Made by a program: the position numbers and the translations under genes | Origin: a virus | Length of the DNA: 29,545 bases | Virus record (IMG/VR): IMGVR_UViG_3300025732_000195 | Location: 1-29,545 of that record | Strand: one strand, 5' to 3' | In this document: positions 24,679-29,545 of the stretch, piece by piece | Layout of the letters: every line of letters starts with the position of its first letter | Position numbering within the stretch: the first letter of the stretch is position 1 | Notes under the pieces: generated by a model | What the model was told of the DNA's origin: nothing | Seen by the model: the letters and a program-made list of their open reading frames with translations, nothing else | The model's database searches: none

Positions 24679-24706
24679 TTGACAACTGTTGTAAATATGT
24701 TACAAT
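24679..24706 (+). promoter_or_regulatory. Host sigma70-type promoter driving gp55
   Basis: TTGACA (24679-24684), 16 bases, then TACAAT (24701-24706) with a TG one base before the -10 box (extended -10). Transcription would begin near 24713, leaving a leader of about 22 bases with the AGGAG ribosome site. This is close to the consensus for unmodified host polymerase, so gp55 can be made without phage factors. Confidence 0.8.
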
Positions 24707-24734
24707 AAGTACTAATCAGGAGATTTTGTCACTT

Positions 24735-25631
24735 ATGACTCTTATACCAAAAGCCGCGCCGCGAGTTAACTATCTCAACAACAGAGACATTTTAAAAGAA
24801 ATTCACCTAAGCAAAAACAACTACTGCTGGTTCCGAGACCGTGATCTTGACCATCAATACGATATTATTTTGCCATCTATAGAACGAATCAATCAACGTA
24901 CCATTGCAGAAGCAAGACGTAATCGAGCTGACCGTCTCAAACGCGAAGGCATTATTGTGGATCCAAAAAAAATACCCAACATAGACATTGTGTTCCGTAT
25001 TACATGTTGGGATCATATACCACGGGCACCCAAAAAACTAACCAAAGCCGAGCAAAAAAAGCGTAAGCTAGAAGATATTCTAGATCTAGACGATGTTATT
25101 GAAGACGATTCAATGGCAGACATTGTGGACGTTCCTGTGCTAGATCTGAACCATGTTAGAGTAAACTTTCCACCTTTTGAACACTACCGTATAGACGAAG
25201 AGAAAAAGCCTTATATTGTGGGTCGCTCACACTGGAAAGGTGATTTGGCCACAGGAGAGTTTTCCAAAGATCACGGCGACATGACCAAGAAATTGGCCAT
25301 GATGTTTATGAAACTGTGCGAGCGCTATGCCACACGATCGAACTGGCGCGGCTACACCTACAACGAAGAAATGCGCGGGCAAGCACTACTACAACTCAGT
25401 CAAATTGGCCTGCAATTTGACGAGTCAAAATCACAAAATCCCTTTGCCTATTACACCGCTGCCATTACCAACAGTTTTACTCGTATCCTGAATATTGAAA
25501 AGAAGAATCAAAACATACGTGATGACATTTTAGAAATGAACGGGCTCAATCCTTCGTGGACCCGCCAGAATTCTGGCAAACATTCAATGGCTGCCATGAG
25601 CGGGCCGGTTGTGTCTAGCCTGGATGAGTAA
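24735..25631 (+). CDS. 55: Late-transcription sigma factor gp55
   Basis: The protein has 298 residues. The N-terminal VNYLNNRDILKEI matches the NYVNNKELL motif near the start of T4 gp55. Residues about 184-258 match its sigma region-2-like core: KLAMMFMKLCERYATRS, GYTYNEEMRGQALLQL, LQFDESKSQNPFAYYTAAIT and ILNIEKKN. gp55 directs host polymerase to TATAAATA late promoters. T4 gp55 is about 185 residues; the extra length here is a charged insert of roughly 130 residues (about 35-175) between the two conserved parts. The C-terminus (PVVSSLDE) lacks the DFLYE-like tail by which T4 gp55 binds the sliding clamp. I prefer the ATG at 24735, with AGGAG 12 bases upstream, over a TTG at 24726 only 3 bases from it. 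Confidence 0.85.
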   Translation: MTLIPKAAPRVNYLNNRDILKEIHLSKNNYCWFRDRDLDHQYDIILPSIERINQRTIAEARRNRADRLKREGIIVDPKKIPNIDIVFRITCWDHIPRAPKKLTKAEQKKRKLEDILDLDDVIEDDSMADIVDVPVLDLNHVRVNFPPFEHYRIDEEKKPYIVGRSHWKGDLATGEFSKDHGDMTKKLAMMFMKLCERYATRSNWRGYTYNEEMRGQALLQLSQIGLQFDESKSQNPFAYYTAAITNSFTRILNIEKKNQNIRDDILEMNGLNPSWTRQNSGKHSMAAMSGPVVSSLDE

Positions 25632-25643
25632 TACAAAACTAAG

Positions 25644-27236
25644 ATGACTAGTCTATTTGTTGAAGATGATTCGTTGCAATCAATCAGAAATAAATTATCC
25701 AACCAGTATCAAGTTGAGTGTACTATTTTCATTGAAGAGATAGAAAATTCCCCAAGTTCTTTTTTATATAAAAAGTTAATACCGTTATACCAACCAGTAT
25801 ATCGTGCTCAACAACGCTTTGTTTTTTTTAACTTTGCGCCTATACAAAAAACAACATTAGATCACGTTATTGCAACATTACAATACATCGATATTTCTCC
25901 ATATTTTATATTAGTAGTCACTAATCAGGAATCAACTGCTTCCTATTTCAAATCGTTGCCTGAGCCTATTTCTGTAATCCTATCGTCTGAATCGTCTCAT
26001 CTTCAAAAAAATATTACAGAAATAAAACCACTGTTCAATACTGATAAAAGAATGTGTGCCCATGCCTGGGCAGGACTGCATGTCAACCCCGATGGCACCA
26101 CCAGATTATGCTGTGAAGATCGTGATTTGATCAAGGATACTCAAGGTACGCCATATAACATAAAAACCACCGACATTTTAGACATCCTAGATAGTGAGCA
26201 CATTAAAAAAGTAAGGCATCAATTTAGGCAAGGAGTAACTCCGCCTGGGTGTAATAATTGTTTAAAAATAGAATCTGTCGGGGGGACTAGTAAAAAATCA
26301 TTAACTCCATTCAAGTTAGAAAATATCTACGGCAACATCAATTGGGAATCTGATTCAATTGACTCAATGGGATGGATTGGCGGGCATCTCGGTAATCTAT
26401 GCAATCTCAAATGCAGAATATGTAACGAAACTTATAGTTCTAGCATTGCTGCTGAAAAAATAAAATTTAGCTTGTATGAAAACAAAAAACAAGATCCAGT
26501 GTATAAATTTTTTGCCAACACCTGGGCTGACTACAGCAATACATTTTATAGCAACCTAAAACAGATAGTCCCGCCAATTAAAAATTTTGAATTTCTAGGA
26601 GGGGAGCCGTTGTTGATGTTGGAGAATATCAAATTTATGCAACACCTAATAGATTCTGGGATTAGCCAGGACTGCATATTTGAGTTTGTTACCAACGGAA
26701 CACAATATCCAGAAATTTTTGATCATGCTGATAAATTTAAACGGTTAACTATAACAGTAAGCATTGATAACTTAGGCAAAAGATTTGAGCTTGAAAGATC
26801 TGGTGCGTCATGGAACATTGTGGAAACTAATTTAGAAAAATTAATCAATCGAAAAAATTCATGTAGTTCAATGAAAATAGGAGTTAGTATAACTGTGAAC
26901 ATACAAAATGTATATTATTTGCCTGAACTAATTGCATGGCTTACCAGCAAAGGTATCAGTCACTACTACTACAATTTCCTATCTACTCCATCTTGGCTTA
27001 GCCTCAACGGCCTAACAAGCAATGCCAAAATTATAGTTTTAGATAAATTGCTATCGGCAGAGTTACCTCAACAAGATCAAACAATGTTAGCAACAGTAAT
27101 ACAACAGGTGCAACAATCTGCCACGTCTAACGGCCAAAAATTTTGTGCGGAAATGAAAAAATTAGATGCCATTCGCTCACAAACTTTTAATTTGACTCAC
27201 AAAGAGATTGCAGAAGCAATGGGATACATGCTATAA
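25644..27236 (+). CDS. Radical SAM enzyme with N-terminal twitch-type cysteine domain
   Basis: The protein has 530 residues. The core motif is C253-x3-C257-x2-C260 (LCNLKCRICN), which would hold the 4Fe-4S cluster that cleaves S-adenosylmethionine, followed by FLGGEPLL (GGEP at 319-322) and FVTNGT. Before the core is a second cysteine set: C138 in MCAHAWAGLHVNPDG, C156-C157, and C203/C206 (GCNNC), the pattern of a twitch/SPASM-like auxiliary cluster placed N-terminal instead of C-terminal. Residues 1-130 form an extra alpha/beta-looking domain I do not recognise. Related proteins are known from marine phages and bacteria with no assigned substrate. It starts 12 bases after gp55 with no clear ribosome site. 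It is very AT-rich beside its neighbours, suggesting acquisition. No precursor peptide gene is visible nearby. Confidence 0.85.
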   Translation: MTSLFVEDDSLQSIRNKLSNQYQVECTIFIEEIENSPSSFLYKKLIPLYQPVYRAQQRFVFFNFAPIQKTTLDHVIATLQYIDISPYFILVVTNQESTASYFKSLPEPISVILSSESSHLQKNITEIKPLFNTDKRMCAHAWAGLHVNPDGTTRLCCEDRDLIKDTQGTPYNIKTTDILDILDSEHIKKVRHQFRQGVTPPGCNNCLKIESVGGTSKKSLTPFKLENIYGNINWESDSIDSMGWIGGHLGNLCNLKCRICNETYSSSIAAEKIKFSLYENKKQDPVYKFFANTWADYSNTFYSNLKQIVPPIKNFEFLGGEPLLMLENIKFMQHLIDSGISQDCIFEFVTNGTQYPEIFDHADKFKRLTITVSIDNLGKRFELERSGASWNIVETNLEKLINRKNSCSSMKIGVSITVNIQNVYYLPELIAWLTSKGISHYYYNFLSTPSWLSLNGLTSNAKIIVLDKLLSAELPQQDQTMLATVIQQVQQSATSNGQKFCAEMKKLDAIRSQTFNLTHKEIAEAMGYML

Positions 27237-27237
27237 T
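27208..27237 (+). promoter_or_regulatory. Candidate extended -10 promoter before gp47
   Basis: TTGCAG (27208-27213), 18 bases, then TATAAT (27232-27237) preceded by TGC, an extended -10 element. A start 7 bases on would fall at the gp47 ATG, giving a leaderless or near-leaderless message. The -10 is a perfect match, the -35 is moderate, and the site overlaps the end of the radical SAM gene. Confidence 0.4.
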
Positions 27238-27244
27238 ATTGTTT

Positions 27245-28261
27245 ATGACTAACCTATTCCGGAAGGCTGCGATCTTTACAGACATCCACTTTGGCCTAAA
27301 GTCCAATAGCACACTACACAACGAAGATTGTTTGGCATTTGTAAAGTGGGCCACTGCTCGAGCAAAGGAAGAAGGTTGTGAAACCTGTTTGTTTTTGGGT
27401 GACTGGCACAACAGCCGTGCCAGTTTAAACATTGTTACTTTGAACTACAGCCTGCGAGCCTTGGAGCACTTGAATGACAATTTTGAGCGGGTTTTCTTTA
27501 TTCCTGGCAATCATGACTTATATTATCGTGATAAGCGAGATATTCAGTCCGTCGAGTGGGCTCGACACCTCCCAAAGATACAAATTTGTAATGACTGGTT
27601 TAGTTCTGGGGACGTTGTCATTGCTCCTTGGCTGTGCGGTGATGATCATCGCCGGCTAGCTAAAATGTCCGGCAAATATTTGTTTGGGCACTTTGAACTG
27701 CCAGGCTACTTGATGAATGCCATGGTAGAAATGCCCGATCATGGAGAAATCCGCAGAGAAGACCTTGGTGGGTTTGAACATGTCTACACCGGTCACTTCC
27801 ACAAACGACAAACCAAAAAGAATATTACCTACATTGGCAACTGTTTCCCACACAATTATGCCGATGCTGGTGACGACGAGCGTGGACTTACAATATTAGA
27901 GTGGGGTCAAGAGCCGGTGTATCATGCTTGGCCTGATCAACCAACCTACAGAGTCTATGGTCTTGCCAATGTCATTGATCATGCTGATACATTATTAAAA
28001 CCCAAGATGCATGTGCGTGTTAACTTGGACATTGAAATCAGTTATGAAGAAGCAGGGTTTATCAAAGACAATTTTGTAAACAATTACAACCTGCGTGAAA
28101 TGGCCCTGTTGCCCAACAAGACCCAAGGTGTAGAAGAGGATTTAGCGCCCGGGGAAGTTAAATTTGAGTCGGTGGATCAAATTGTCACAGATCAAATTAC
28201 CAACATCGAAAGTGAATTTTACGATAACAAATTGTTATTGAAAATCTATCAAAGTTTATGA
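27245..28261 (+). CDS. 47: Recombination endonuclease subunit gp47 (Mre11/SbcD-like)
   Basis: The protein has 338 residues, matching T4 gp47 (339). It shows the metallophosphoesterase motifs in order: D13-x-H15 (FTDIHFGL), GD53-x-H55 (LFLGDWH), GN89-H90-D (FIPGNHDLYY), GH149 (LFGHFE) and GH184-x-H186 (YTGHFHKR). These bind the two metal ions of Mre11-family nucleases. gp47 pairs with ATPase gp46 to resect DNA ends for recombination, recombination-dependent replication and host DNA breakdown. The ATG at 27245 is preferred over a TTG two codons earlier; no good ribosome site is present for either. Its stop overlaps the next start as ATGA. GC content is clearly higher than in the radical SAM and SGNH genes on each side. 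Confidence 0.9.
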   Translation: MTNLFRKAAIFTDIHFGLKSNSTLHNEDCLAFVKWATARAKEEGCETCLFLGDWHNSRASLNIVTLNYSLRALEHLNDNFERVFFIPGNHDLYYRDKRDIQSVEWARHLPKIQICNDWFSSGDVVIAPWLCGDDHRRLAKMSGKYLFGHFELPGYLMNAMVEMPDHGEIRREDLGGFEHVYTGHFHKRQTKKNITYIGNCFPHNYADAGDDERGLTILEWGQEPVYHAWPDQPTYRVYGLANVIDHADTLLKPKMHVRVNLDIEISYEEAGFIKDNFVNNYNLREMALLPNKTQGVEEDLAPGEVKFESVDQIVTDQITNIESEFYDNKLLLKIYQSL

Positions 28262-28971
28262 AATTGTATTTCAATGGATGCAGTCATACATTTGGAGATG
28301 ATCTTTTGGATAAATCCCAGTCTTGGCCTGCGCTTATTGCAAAAAACTTAGGATTTGATTTTTTAAATGATGCTGTAAGTGGCGGAACCAATGATAGAAT
28401 TTTGTATAGAACAATCAAACATGCTCACAACTTTGATAAGTTTTACATAGCGTGGACATACACCTCAAGATTTACAAGGTATAGATCGGACAACAATCAT
28501 GATGTAAACTTCAACCCTCAGTTAAAAAACACCATATACGGCAATACATCTGAATTCAAAGACTACGGCAAAATACACTACTCAACTTGGCACAATGAAT
28601 TATATGCTTTTAAAATTTGGTTGCAGAATGTTATTTTGTTGCAAAGATATTTCGAAAGTATGAAAAAACCATACATCATGATAAATTCTGATCATAATCA
28701 TATCAATCAATGGACTGTTGGTTGGAATTTGTTCAATGATAATGTAAAATCCTTGTTGTGCTTTGATCTCATGGACGACCAACAGCTATACAACGAACAC
28801 ACCGAAATACAAAATTTAACAAATCAAATCAACACAGATCATTACATTGGATGGGATACTTGGTGGATCACTTCATTATACAACAAGTATTCAACTGGTC
28901 CGACAAGGCATCTACTAGAAGACGGGCACAATGCAGTAGCAAACTTCGTATTAACACATGATTCAAATTAA
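28258..28971 (+). CDS. SGNH/GDSL-hydrolase-like protein
   Basis: The protein has 237 residues. The start YFNGCSHTFGDDLLDKSQSW fits SGNH block I with Ser9 as likely nucleophile. DAVSGGTNDRILYRT (38-52) has the Gly and Asn expected for later blocks, and the C-terminal LLEDGHNAVANFV gives the Asp222/His224 pair. SGNH enzymes are esterases or deacetylases acting on glycans or lipids; the substrate here is unknown. No signal peptide is seen, so it acts in the cytoplasm or virion. It overlaps gp47 by 4 bases (ATGA) and gp46 by 14 bases, yet is AT-rich (a sampled 60-base line has 17 G/C, against 29-36 in the core genes). This suggests an acquired gene fitted precisely between 47 and 46. It could instead be a non-catalytic relative. 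Confidence 0.7.
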   Translation: MKLYFNGCSHTFGDDLLDKSQSWPALIAKNLGFDFLNDAVSGGTNDRILYRTIKHAHNFDKFYIAWTYTSRFTRYRSDNNHDVNFNPQLKNTIYGNTSEFKDYGKIHYSTWHNELYAFKIWLQNVILLQRYFESMKKPYIMINSDHNHINQWTVGWNLFNDNVKSLLCFDLMDDQQLYNEHTEIQNLTNQINTDHYIGWDTWWITSLYNKYSTGPTRHLLEDGHNAVANFVLTHDSN

Positions 28972-29545
28972 AAATCTTACTGTTCGAAACTTCATGAGTG
29001 TGGGCAATACCACACAGGGCATTGACTTTGATCGAGGCGACTTGACCTTGGTGCTAGGAGAGAACCTGGACATGGGCGGTGATGGTAGTCGCAACGGCAC
29101 AGGCAAGACCACGATCATCAATGCCTTAAGCTATGCCTTGTATGGCACGGCTCTCAGCAATATACGCAAGGACAATCTAGTCAATAAGACCAACGGTCGG
29201 AACATGTTGGTCAGTCTTGAATTTGATGTTGGTGGTAAGGCATATCGAATTGAGCGTGGTCGCAAACCCAATGTGTTAAAGTTCTACGTCAATGATGAAG
29301 AACAGTCGGTCACAGACGAAGCACAGGGCGACAGTCGTGAAACGCAGGATGCCATTGAAGACATTTTGGGCATGAGTCATGACATGTTCAAGCACATCTT
29401 GGCCCTGAACACCTACACCGAAGCATTTTTGTCCATGAAGGCTAACGACCAACGCACGATGATCGAACAGTTGTTGGGCATTACTCTGCTGAGTGAACGT
29501 GCTGAAAAGATCAAAGAGTTAAACAAGGCCGCCAAAGACGCGATA
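28958..29545 (+). CDS. 46: Recombination nuclease ATPase subunit gp46 (Rad50/SbcC-like), N-terminal part
   Basis: The first 196 residues are present; the gene continues beyond the right edge. It begins MIQIKNLTVRNFMSVGN, the usual start of SMC/Rad50 ATPases, followed by LTLVLGENLDMGGDGSRNGT then GKTTIINALSYALYG, the Walker A region. The loop is longer than usual, and the first Gly of GxxxxGK is a Ser (SRNGTGKT). Later pieces (SLEFDVGGKAYRIERGR; FKHILALNTYTEAFLSM; DQRTMIEQLLGITLLSERA) match the Rad50/gp46 ATPase half with its Q-loop region, before the coiled coil. gp46 works with gp47 encoded just upstream. The ATG lies within the end of the SGNH gene (14-base overlap), so translation is probably coupled. 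Confidence 0.9.
   Translation, partial: MIQIKNLTVRNFMSVGNTTQGIDFDRGDLTLVLGENLDMGGDGSRNGTGKTTIINALSYALYGTALSNIRKDNLVNKTNGRNMLVSLEFDVGGKAYRIERGRKPNVLKFYVNDEEQSVTDEAQGDSRETQDAIEDILGMSHDMFKHILALNTYTEAFLSMKANDQRTMIEQLLGITLLSERAEKIKELNKAAKDAI

Noticed and set aside
24726-24728. TTG start for gp55, three codons upstream of the ATG
   Set aside because: The spacing from AGGAG is only 3 bases; the ATG at 24735 matches the T4-like N-terminus better.

Overview
The window is a piece of the genome of a tailed, contractile (myovirus-type) phage of the broad T4-like group, probably from a marine or other aquatic setting. The evidence is a block of T4-type baseplate genes (gp25, gp6, gp53, gp5-like) on the minus strand, facing a plus-strand block with the T4 late sigma factor gp55 and the recombination nuclease pair gp47/gp46. 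The environment is inferred from the general look of the giant baseplate protein and the accessory genes. The host cannot be named from this sequence. No tRNA, rRNA, CRISPR array or insertion sequence was seen.

Minus strand, read right to left from 24619 to beyond position 1, is one tightly packed late operon: a tail-tube-cap/baseplate protein (gp48/54-type), a LysM-like gp53 wedge protein, a large hub protein (gp27-like role inferred), a gp5-like spike without a lysozyme domain, a 651-residue protein of unknown role, gp25, gp6, and then one enormous reading frame. That frame starts at 11470 and is still open at the left edge, so it encodes at least 3,823 residues. It sits where T4 has gp7. 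It carries a cupredoxin-like domain that has lost its metal ligands, repeated LNG...DYT beta modules, and seven recognisable FG-GAP motifs, the number of blades in an integrin-type beta-propeller. Gaps between genes are 0 to about 48 bases. Several joints are TAATG stop/start overlaps, so translational coupling is likely. T4-type late promoter sequences (TATAAATA and GATAAATA) lie before gp25 and gp6.

Plus strand, from 24679 to the right edge, begins with a near-consensus host-type promoter, then gp55, a radical SAM enzyme, gp47, an SGNH-hydrolase-like protein and the first 196 residues of gp46. The radical SAM and SGNH genes are strikingly AT-rich beside the T4 core genes they sit between, and look like acquired accessory genes slotted into the conserved order 55-47-46.

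The logic is that host RNA polymerase would read the short divergent promoter to make gp55, and gp55 would then redirect the polymerase to the late promoters of the baseplate operon facing the other way. gp46/47 process DNA ends for recombination-dependent replication. The most unusual items are the giant propeller-bearing baseplate protein and the radical SAM enzyme with an extra N-terminal domain.
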